From: Palleronia pontilimi
GTDB lineage: Bacteria; Pseudomonadota; Alphaproteobacteria; Rhodobacterales; Rhodobacteraceae
NCBI RefSeq assembly: GCF_016412875.1
Contig: NZ_JAEKPD010000007.1
Coordinates: 62,001 to 126,000 of the forward strand
DNA: 64,000 nt
Direction: 5' to 3'
Shown here: piece by piece, positions 57,583-64,000 of the stretch
Layout: the number at the start of each line of letters is the position of its first letter
Position numbering within the stretch: position 1 is the first letter of the stretch
Notes under the pieces: generated by a model
Databases searched by the model: none
Told to the model about the DNA's origin: nothing
The model's input: the letters and a program-made list of their open reading frames with translations, nothing else
Program-made: the position numbers and the translations under genes

Positions 57583-58248
57583 ATGTGCGGTCGATTCGTC
57601 CTGACCCACCCGTCCGACGCGCTGGCGCGGATCTTCGACGCGGTGCCGGACAACGCGCTGCCCGACGTACCCAATTACAATACCTGTCCCACCACCCAGA
57701 TCCACGCGGTGACGCTCCAGGATGGGACAAGACGGCTCAGGGGTCTGCGCTGGGGGCTGATCCCCCGTTGGGCGAAGACGGAAAGCGACGGGCCGCTGCT
57801 GATCAATGCACGGTCCGAAACCGTCGCCGACAAGCCCGCCTTCCGCGATGCCGTCCGCAAGCGCCGTTGCCTGGTCCCGGCCACCGGCTTTTACGAATGG
57901 ACGAAGGACGACAAGGGCAACCGCCTGCCGTGGTATATCGCGCCCGAAGGCGACGCGCCGCTGGCATTCGCGGGCATCTGGCAGGACTGGACCGGGGGCG
58001 ACGAGGCGATATCGACCTGCGCGATCCTGACCTGTGCCGCCAACACGCCGATGGCCGCGATCCACGACCGGATGCCGGTGATCGTCGCGCCGGACGACTG
58101 GCCGCTGTGGTTGGGCGAGGCGGGCAAGGGGGCGGCCGACCTGATGCGGCCCGCGCCCGGCGGGCTTTTGCGGATGTATCGCGTCGATCCTAGGGTGAAT
58201 TCGGCGCGCGCGCGCGGCGCGGAGCTGATCGAGCCGCTGGAGCTTTAA
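57583..58248 (+). CDS. SOS response-associated peptidase (YedK/HMCES)
   Basis: This 221-residue protein starts MCGRFVLTHPSDALARIFDA, with Cys2 as the residue that crosslinks to abasic sites. Further motifs are PNYNTCPTTQIHAV, LRGLRWGLIPRWAKTES, NARSETVADKPAF, VPATGFYEWT and the late AIHDRMPVIV. HMCES proteins shield abasic sites in single-stranded DNA. It is monocistronic. Confidence 0.93.
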   Translation: MCGRFVLTHPSDALARIFDAVPDNALPDVPNYNTCPTTQIHAVTLQDGTRRLRGLRWGLIPRWAKTESDGPLLINARSETVADKPAFRDAVRKRRCLVPATGFYEWTKDDKGNRLPWYIAPEGDAPLAFAGIWQDWTGGDEAISTCAILTCAANTPMAAIHDRMPVIVAPDDWPLWLGEAGKGAADLMRPAPGGLLRMYRVDPRVNSARARGAELIEPLEL

Positions 58249-58276
58249 AAAAAGGCCGCGCTACGCGAGCGCGGCC
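58247..58276. terminator. terminator between SOSRAP and HELTH lipoprotein genes
   Basis: GGCCGCGCT and AGCGCGGCC pair perfectly around ACGCG, preceded by a run of A bases that becomes a T run on the minus strand. It serves the convergent lipoprotein gene and overlaps the SOSRAP stop. Confidence 0.8.
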
Positions 58277-58361
58277 AGTCCATCAGGGAGAATACCCCGG
58301 GCCACCACGCCCGAGATACCTTACCCTAGCGTAAGATCGCGGCGAAATCACGACGCGATCG

Positions 58362-59039
58362 TCACGAGCAGATGCCCTTGCGCGGTGCCTGTGACCAGAA
58401 AAGCGCGATCCCGTCCTGCGGCACCGGCGATCGGGGGCTCAGCGCGGGGAAAACCGGCTTCAGGATATCGTAAAGCCGCCGGGTGCGGTCCCCGTCGGGA
58501 TCGAGCGCGCGGCAGCAGACGAATTCCTCGACCAGCGAGCCTTGTTGCTCGTAGCCGAAATCGTCGAAGGTGAGGTCGGCGTCCAGCTCGAACAGGTACG
58601 GATCGCCGCCGGGGCGATGCTCGGACGCGGCCAGGAACGGGTGGTATCCCGTGGTCTCGCGCTGTTGCCATTGCCAGACATGGGTCAGCTCGTGGGCCAG
58701 CAGCATCGCGTCCTCGAGCTGCATCGCCTCGGGATAGTCGGCCAGGAAATCCGACAGGAAGTAGCGCTTGGCGTAAAAGATCCGGTTAAAGACCACCAGC
58801 GCCGCGATCGAGCCCTTGACTGTGCCGGTTTCCTCGGGGCGGATCCGTTCGCGGCAGGCCTTGGCGGGGCGGGCGGGCCGCTCGTGGGTCAGGTTGCCGA
58901 TCAGCGCGCCGCGATGCACCCGCACGCGGGACGTATCCAGCGCGGGGCCATGCACGCTGGCCACGAAATTGCGCTCGCCCGGGGTCAGCGGACGGGCACA
59001 GGCCGAAAGAAGCAGGATCAGAAGGGCAAGGCGCAGCAT
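58362..59039 (-). CDS. lipoprotein with HELTH zinc-metallopeptidase-like motif
   Basis: This 225-residue lipoprotein has a lipobox (LLLSACA) and the motif AMLLAHELTHVWQWQQRETT (HExxH). RTRRLYDILKPVFPALSPRS follows. It resembles the DUF4157-type metallopeptidase-like family but I cannot assign it further. It lies at the outer or inner membrane surface. It is monocistronic. Confidence 0.7.
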   Translation of the reverse strand: MLRLALLILLLSACARPLTPGERNFVASVHGPALDTSRVRVHRGALIGNLTHERPARPAKACRERIRPEETGTVKGSIAALVVFNRIFYAKRYFLSDFLADYPEAMQLEDAMLLAHELTHVWQWQQRETTGYHPFLAASEHRPGGDPYLFELDADLTFDDFGYEQQGSLVEEFVCCRALDPDGDRTRRLYDILKPVFPALSPRSPVPQDGIALFWSQAPRKGICS

Positions 59040-59192
59040 GGGCGACAGGATGGGGCAGGCGGGCGCGGGCCCGCAAGGGGGCGCGCGTCATTGTCATCCG
59101 CATGGACCTTCGGACGCACCCCCGGCGACCGCACTCCTGCCGCCATGTCCGTTCGAAACAGCGCCCGTCGCATGGTCGTCGGCGTCGCCCCG

Positions 59193-59438
59193 TCAGCGGT
59201 TAAGGACCTCGGCCTGCCGCCGCTTGCCCTCGGCCCGGCAGATGTCGTTGGCGGTGGCGTCGGACATGCTTTGGGGCCGCAGCACCGCGCGGTCGTAGAG
59301 CGTGACGCGCAGGGTATAAAGCTGGCAGGTCACGGTGCCCTGGTCGGTGACGACCTCGACCTCGGGCGATTCGATTTCCGCCGGATCGGCGATGCAGGCG
59401 GCAAGAAGAAGCGGGGCAAGCAGAAGCAGGCGGGACAT
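59193..59438 (-). CDS. small lipoprotein
   Basis: This 81-residue lipoprotein has a lipobox (LLLAACI) and a mature part with TCQLYTLRVTLYDRAVLRPQ and a Cys pair (TCQ, ICR). I do not recognise a family. It lies upstream of the HELTH lipoprotein gene on the same strand. Confidence 0.7.
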   Translation of the reverse strand: MSRLLLLAPLLLAACIADPAEIESPEVEVVTDQGTVTCQLYTLRVTLYDRAVLRPQSMSDATANDICRAEGKRRQAEVLNR

Positions 59439-59640
59439 GGGCGTTGGACCTTCGATGGAAACGCTTCGGACCCTAGCGGGTCCGCTGCCCGCAGGTAAGA
59501 GGAAACGTGCCGCGCGACCCGGGCCCGGGCCCGAAAAATCGCAAATCTCGGCGCGCCCTGAAACTGTTGCGCTGCCCCGTGCGTGGCTTCGTCCGATGGC
59601 GGGCAGAACGACCCGCCCTTGTCACCAAGGAGATGACATC

Positions 59641-60198
59641 ATGCTACGCACCACACTGATCGCCACCGCCGCCCTGATGGGCTTTGCGGCCACCGCTTCG
59701 GCCCAGGACAACCCGACCGTCGGCGGGGCCGAGATGTTCCCGACCAAGACCATCGCCGCCAATGCCTCGGCCGCGCCGAACCTGACCACGCTGGTCGCCG
59801 CCGTGACCGAGGCGGGCCTGGTCGACACGCTGAACGGCTCCGGCCCCTTCACCGTCTTCGCGCCGACCAACGCGGCCTTCGCGATGATCAAGGACGCATC
59901 GCTGAACGCGCTGCTGGCCAACCAGTCGCAGCTGAGCCAGGTGCTGACCTGCCACGTGGTCGCCGCCAACGCCGATTCAGCCACCATCGTCGGCATGATC
60001 GCGGACAGCGACGGCGCGCACCCGGTGCAGACCGTGGGCGGCTGCACGCTGACCGCGCGGCTGGACGGCGACACGGTGGTGCTGACGGATGAGAACGGCC
60101 GCGAGGCGCGGGTCATCCAGACCGACGTCACCCAGTCGAACGGCGTGGTCCACGTGATCGACCGCGTGCTGCTGCCCGCGGGGCAGGCCGCGATGTGA
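59641..60198 (+). CDS. fasciclin-domain exported protein
   Basis: This 185-residue protein has a signal peptide (ALMGFAATASAQD) and one FAS1 domain: LTTLVAAVTEAGLVDTLNGS, GPFTVFAPTNAAFAMIKDAS, and SQLSQVLTCHVVAANADSAT, ending SNGVVHVIDRVLLP. Fasciclin domains mediate adhesion or polymer interaction. It is monocistronic with a terminator. Confidence 0.92.
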   Translation: MLRTTLIATAALMGFAATASAQDNPTVGGAEMFPTKTIAANASAAPNLTTLVAAVTEAGLVDTLNGSGPFTVFAPTNAAFAMIKDASLNALLANQSQLSQVLTCHVVAANADSATIVGMIADSDGAHPVQTVGGCTLTARLDGDTVVLTDENGREARVIQTDVTQSNGVVHVIDRVLLPAGQAAM

Positions 60199-60224
60199 GG
60201 CTTGGGCCTTTGGGATAGGAAGGG

Positions 60225-60250
60225 GGGCTGCCCGGTGGGCGGCCCTTTTT
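60225..60250 (+). terminator. intrinsic terminator of the fasciclin gene
   Basis: GGGCTGCC and GGCGGCCC pair (one G-T) around CGGTG, followed by TTTTT. Confidence 0.8.
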
Positions 60251-60345
60251 AGTTTGGTGTCGGGTGGATTTACCCCGCTACATGCGTTCGCGGCTGGAGG
60301 GTGTGTTGAGAAGTCACCCAACGCTTGGTGATTGGAAAATTCGCG
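60251..60345. other. left edge of the A+T-rich insert
   Basis: This stretch still looks native at first (to about 60300), then becomes A+T-rich. I see no gene and no recognisable attachment site or parE remnant. Confidence 0.4.
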
Positions 60346-61302
60346 CTACGAAGTCTCGACAAGTCCAGAAGCAACAATGCATCCCTTTATCAGCCTACTA
60401 AATTCTATTGCCACCGCGTCTTGGCTTTTTGGTAAACGACCCGCGGCGTTAGATCGAAACGAAATTATCCGGAATTCCTCCTCATTCCCGAAGCGCCACG
60501 GTTTTGTGAATGCCGAGGCTTCCCACCTGTGTTGGGGCTCCTCAGATTTCAAATTTCTGACCGAACTGGATATCTCAAAAAAATCCTCCTTATCACCATA
60601 AAGAACCGGGTAAGCCGCAAAAAGAGTCTCACGCCCGAATAGTTTCAGAAGAAGTTCTTCTTCTCCTTTGAGTGCCTGGAGAAGAGCGTTCCTATCGTAG
60701 GAAACGTATGCTTCAATATCTTGGTTGCCATCGTTGATCAGCTTTTTGGCCCGTTCCTCGGAATAAGGGCCGCACGAAAGGCAGGCGCAATAATCATTGA
60801 CGATGGTAGAGATGGCGATATGTTTATCGGAGCCCAATATTTTCACATTACCTAGCCGCAGACGGTCTTCGACCGTGACATCGTTTATTTCTCCTTCTTC
60901 AAATTCATATATTTCTTTGGAAGTTCCCTCAGTTCTGTCGTTTAGGCGTTGGATCGTTCCTTCGTAATTCGCATATCCATAAAGCGTTCCAAAGCGGAAG
61001 TAGCCATCGAGATAGGATGAGAGGTATTTTTTCGAGAAATGCCGTGTCACAATTCCCGGCTTTTCAGGGAATTCCAAAATCGGATCGCTAAAATCGAATG
61101 ATTCCAGTTCTGCTTCAATCCCAAATACTGGTGGGTATTCTATCCAGCCTTTAGGCTTAGGCTTTCTGCTAGTCTTTTTCTTAGGTGTGCTTTCAGATCG
61201 CTTGGGATTCTCGGTGTTTTGAAATTTTGAGTAATTCCCTCGACCGTTGGGAGGATTGATCGCTGTACTGCTCCTCAGGAGTGCAATTGTGCTAAGATTC
61301 AT
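60346..61302 (-). CDS. DUF2971-like protein of foreign composition
   Basis: This 318-residue protein does not resemble the host genes in base use; the line 60961-61020 has 26 of 60 G+C. YFRFGTLYGYANYEGTIQRL with NDRTEGTSKEIYEFEEGEIN and the late EASAFTKPWRFGNEEEFRII fit the DUF2971 pattern (an early D-x-x-E-G block and a KP-x-x-F-x-x-E-x-E-x-R end). The first 55 residues are Lys/Ser/Pro-rich and disordered. DUF2971 proteins are uncharacterised and often sit in accessory regions. It lies downstream of parE on the same strand. Confidence 0.6.
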   Translation of the reverse strand: MNLSTIALLRSSTAINPPNGRGNYSKFQNTENPKRSESTPKKKTSRKPKPKGWIEYPPVFGIEAELESFDFSDPILEFPEKPGIVTRHFSKKYLSSYLDGYFRFGTLYGYANYEGTIQRLNDRTEGTSKEIYEFEEGEINDVTVEDRLRLGNVKILGSDKHIAISTIVNDYCACLSCGPYSEERAKKLINDGNQDIEAYVSYDRNALLQALKGEEELLLKLFGRETLFAAYPVLYGDKEDFFEISSSVRNLKSEEPQHRWEASAFTKPWRFGNEEEFRIISFRSNAAGRLPKSQDAVAIEFSRLIKGCIVASGLVETS

Positions 61303-61344
61303 CGATGATTGTCCGAAATGGCCACAGGTAGATGGAAAGGACGG

Positions 61345-61374
61345 TCTTTAGTAAAAATGATTTTGTCAAGTCAA
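61345..61374 (-). promoter_or_regulatory. weak candidate promoter of the DUF2971-like gene
   Basis: On the minus strand TTGACT (61374-61369), an 18-base spacer and TAAAGA (61350-61345) lie 43 bases before the ATG. The spacer contains a further TTGACA-like start. The -10 is poor. Confidence 0.3.
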
Positions 61375-61456
61375 CCCTATGGAAATCTCAGCGCTTGAGG
61401 GCCCAGAAGTTTTTAGGATATCAATAAGTTGAATATTAGAGGTTTAGAATTCCCCT

Positions 61457-63406
61457 TCAAACATCCAACTCCTCCACAAACTGCGCGTTCTGTTGGATGT
61501 ATTCGAACCTTAATTCTGGCTTTTTCCCCATCAGCCGCTCCACCAAGTCGCCGGTCTCTCCGGGCATTTCGTCCTCGATACGCACGCGGATCAGCTTGCG
61601 CGAGTCGGGGTTCATCGTCGTGTCCTTCAGGTCCTTCGCGTCCATCTCGCCCAGGCCCTTGAAGCGGCTCACGTCGATCTTGCCCTTGCCGCCGATGCCC
61701 TTGGCCATCCAGGCGTCCTTCTCGGCCTCGTCCAGGCAATAGACCCGCTTGGCCCCTTGCGTCAGGCGAAACAGCGGCGGGCAGGCCAGGTACAGGTGGC
61801 CCGCGTCGATCATGGGCCGCATCTGGGTGTAGAAGAACGTCATCAGCAGCGACGCGATATGGGCGCCGTCCACGTCGGCGTCGGTCATGATGATGACCTT
61901 GTCATAGCGCAGGTCGTCCAGGTTGAACTTGGTGCCCATGCCGACGCCAAGCGCCTGGCACAGATCGGAAATCTCGGCATTGGTGGTCAGTTTCGACGAC
62001 GCCGCACCCAGCACGTTCAGGATCTTGCCCCGGAGCGGCAGCAGGGCCTGCGTCTTGCGCTCGCGCGCCATCTTAGCCGACCCGCCCGCTGAATCGCCTT
62101 CGACGATGAACAGCTCGGTGCCGTCGCGGGTGGCGGTCGAGCAATCCACCAGCTTGCCCGGCAGGCGCAGCTTCTTGGTGGCGGTCTTGCGCTGGGTTTC
62201 CTTTTCCTGGCGGCGGCGCAGGCGTTCCTCGGCCCGCAGGATCAGGTAGTCCAGGATCGCGCCCGCCGCCTTGGTGTCAGACGCAAGCCAGTTGTCGAAA
62301 TGGTCGCGCACGGCCTTTTCCACCAGCCCCTGCGCGGCCGAGGTCGCCAGCCGGTCCTTGGTCTGGCCCACGAATTCCGGCTCGGCGATGAAGCACGACA
62401 CCAGCGCGCAGCCGCCCGCCAGCATATCCTCGCGCGTGATGTCTTTGGCCTTCTTCATCCCCGAGCGTTCGCCGTGGGCCTTGATGCCCTTCAGGATCGC
62501 GGCCCAGAACCCGGCCTCGTGCGTGCCGCCCTCAGGTGTGGGGACCGTGTTGCAGTAGGATTGCACGAAGCCGTCGCGCGCGGGGGTCCAGTTGATCGCC
62601 CATTCCACCTTGCCCGGCGCGTCGCGGAAATCGACGGTGCCCGCGAAGGGGCTGTCGGCATAGGTGGCCGCCCCGCCCAGGGATTCCTTCAGGTAATCGG
62701 CCAGACCGCCGGGGAAGTGGAACGTGGCCTCGGTCGGGGTGTCGCCGTCTTCGATCGCGGATTTCCAGCGGATCTCGACGCCCGAGAACAGGTACGCCTT
62801 GGAACGGACCATCTTCATCAGCCGCGCGGGCTTGAACTTCAGTGGCCCGAAGATCTGCGCGTCGGGGTGGAACGTGACGGACGTGCCCTTGCGGTTGGGG
62901 GCCGCGCCCGCATCGACGACGCCGCCTTGGGGGATGCCGCGCGAAAACTCCTGCGCCACCAGCTTGCGGTCGCGGGCGACCTCGACCCGGACGTGGTCGG
63001 AAAGCGCGTTGACCACCGAGATGCCCACGCCGTGCAGGCCGCCCGAGGTCTGGTAGGCTTTCCCTGAGAACTTGCCGCCCGCGTGCAGGGTACACAGGAT
63101 CACTTCCAGCGCGGACTTGTCGGGGAACTTGGGGTGCGGATCGGTGGGGATGCCGCGGCCGTTGTCGCGCACGGTGACGCTGTAGTCGGCGTGCAGCTCG
63201 ACCTCGATCCGGGTGGCGTGGCCCGCCACGGCCTCGTCCATGGAATTGTCCAGCACCTCGGCCACCAGGTGATGCAGCGCGCGCTCGTCGGTGCCGCCGA
63301 TATACATGCCGGGGCGCTTGCGCACGGGCTCCAACCCTTCCAGCACCTCGATGCTGGACGCGTCATAGGCGGGGGCGGCGCTGCCCTTCAGAAGATCGTC
63401 GGCCAT
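61457..63406 (-). CDS. parE: DNA topoisomerase IV subunit B
   Basis: ParE (649 residues) is the ATPase subunit that powers decatenation. GHKL motifs are EVLDNSMDEAVAGH, VRDNGRGIPTDPHP and SGGLHGVGISVVNAL; the toprim part has FIVEGDSAGGSAKMARER, LRGKILNVLG and MTDADVDGAHIASLL. The length fits ParE rather than GyrB. MADDLLKGS is the start. The last ~24 codons use AAA, CCA, TTA, AGG, CAA, TTT, GAT and GTT, unlike the rest of the gene, and abut the A+T-rich insert. Confidence 0.95.
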   Translation of the reverse strand: MADDLLKGSAAPAYDASSIEVLEGLEPVRKRPGMYIGGTDERALHHLVAEVLDNSMDEAVAGHATRIEVELHADYSVTVRDNGRGIPTDPHPKFPDKSALEVILCTLHAGGKFSGKAYQTSGGLHGVGISVVNALSDHVRVEVARDRKLVAQEFSRGIPQGGVVDAGAAPNRKGTSVTFHPDAQIFGPLKFKPARLMKMVRSKAYLFSGVEIRWKSAIEDGDTPTEATFHFPGGLADYLKESLGGAATYADSPFAGTVDFRDAPGKVEWAINWTPARDGFVQSYCNTVPTPEGGTHEAGFWAAILKGIKAHGERSGMKKAKDITREDMLAGGCALVSCFIAEPEFVGQTKDRLATSAAQGLVEKAVRDHFDNWLASDTKAAGAILDYLILRAEERLRRRQEKETQRKTATKKLRLPGKLVDCSTATRDGTELFIVEGDSAGGSAKMARERKTQALLPLRGKILNVLGAASSKLTTNAEISDLCQALGVGMGTKFNLDDLRYDKVIIMTDADVDGAHIASLLMTFFYTQMRPMIDAGHLYLACPPLFRLTQGAKRVYCLDEAEKDAWMAKGIGGKGKIDVSRFKGLGEMDAKDLKDTTMNPDSRKLIRVRIEDEMPGETGDLVERLMGKKPELRFEYIQQNAQFVEELDV

Positions 63407-63517
63407 GGTGCTGCTCGCTTTTTCATTGGTTGGCCGCGAATGTCGCAAGAATAGCGGGCCGGGGCAATGCCACAGGACGTTCACGCTATTGTCGTGATTG
63501 TGTGTCATACTGCCCTC

Positions 63518-63700
63518 ATGGACCAGGACGATCACATGACTCACCTGCTCGACCGCGCCCGCCGGGGCCGGGTGTCCGCGCTGCGCGACACCGGTTGCCC
63601 CGAAGGCTTCTACGCGCCGCCGCCCGGTGCCGGGCCCGTTCCGCCCGTCACGCGGGAGGTGGTGGAGCGCCTGATGGCGCGCGGGCCGCGCGAAGGCTAG
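63518..63700 (+). CDS. hypothetical 60-residue protein
   Basis: This frame reads MTHLLDRARRGRVSALRDTG then CPEGFYAPPPGAGPVPPVTR and EVVERLMARGPREG. I do not recognise it. An in-frame ATG 17 codons upstream (63467) gives a hydrophobic leader. It is divergent from parE. Confidence 0.45.
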   Translation: MDQDDHMTHLLDRARRGRVSALRDTGCPEGFYAPPPGAGPVPPVTREVVERLMARGPREG

Positions 63701-64000
63701 GGCGCGCCATAGGCCCGACCGGCCGATCGCTTCGGGCGAATCCGCCCCGAAGGAGCCTTCCCCCTGTCACCGTTCCGGGGCCCGTCGGCCCTTCCCCTCC
63801 CGCCCGTGGATGCGGACGGCACGCTGGACGCCGTCGCCACTGGCCGGTTGCTCGCGTGGCTGCGGCAACCCCTGGGTGTCCCACGCCATCGCTCGGGTCA
63901 CGGGGGCTTGCCGATGCGCTGCCGCCGGACGGCCCCGCGATGGACGCGGCGGCGTGACTGGCCTCGGCCGCGCGCCGCTCTAGCCTTGTGAGGCAGGGCA
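63701..64000. other. no recognisable gene to the window end
   Basis: Open frames exist in several phases but none has a recognisable product or a convincing start. The stretch stays G+C-rich. A gene could begin beyond the edge. Confidence 0.4.

Noticed and set aside
63806..63991. Short plus-strand frame near the window end
   Set aside because: Arg/Ala-rich, no recognisable motif, no good start.

Overview
The window is a high-G+C alphaproteobacterial chromosome segment, most likely a Rhodobacteraceae (Roseobacter-type) bacterium. Pointers are a sampled coding line (33541-33600) with 42 of 60 G+C, a CIRCE-controlled groESL, an Hsp20-DUF1150 pair, several stand-alone Hint-domain proteins, PrpE and MaeB of the marine-alphaproteobacterial type, and dispersed intergenic repeats. 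Nearly all of it is dense housekeeping sequence with overlapping ATGA/GTGA/TGATG gene junctions. There is no IS element, integrase, tRNA, rRNA or CRISPR array that I can see.

Layout: 1-8.4 kb holds an isomerase and hydrolase pair, a minus-strand ribF/ycgN/threonine aldolase group, a MaoC protein, a HAD phosphatase, a family II pyrophosphatase and an SPFH/NfeD pair. 8.4-15.7 kb has an orphan MerF/GDCCVxC pair, groESL, purEK and a small heat-shock operon. 15.8-23.5 kb has a dehydrogenase, a PAS-like protein, CsbD, a GH13 glucosidase, panBC, the first Hint protein and rpsD. 23.6-26.3 kb is hisC-tyrC-extensin. 26.3-32.5 kb has the second Hint protein, prpE, maeB and two DUF3072 genes. 32.6-37.2 kb is a nucleoside-salvage operon (cdd-deoA-deoB-add-upp). 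37-43 kb has a SPOR protein, a GYD protein, an acyl-CoA ligase, a sulfotransferase and the third Hint protein. 43.2-51.2 kb is a minus-strand beta-oxidation cluster (fadB, fadA, GST, acyl-CoA dehydrogenase, two MerR regulators). 51.3-60.2 kb has thioesterases, a MATE pump, pyrD, a 5'-nucleotidase, a PqqD-like protein, an SOSRAP/HMCES protein, lipoproteins and a fasciclin protein. 60.3-61.5 kb is a sharply A+T-rich insert with one DUF2971-like gene, followed by parE.

Within the clusters the genes plausibly cooperate. The salvage operon degrades nucleosides and recovers uracil. The fad cluster carries out acyl-CoA dehydrogenation, hydration/oxidation and thiolysis under MerR control. PrpE and MaeB handle propionate and C4 carbon. 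GroESL and Hsp20 form two separate heat-shock units.

The most unusual signals are: (1) the A+T-rich one-gene insert abutting parE, where the last two dozen parE codons also switch to foreign-looking codon usage; (2) a dispersed intergenic repeat with a GGTATTT...GATGAAG core (nine copies, several with a GC hairpin, two forming an inverted pair); (3) a second family of near-perfect short palindromes placed directly after stop codons; and (4) three Hint-domain paralogues, one lacking the catalytic Cys.
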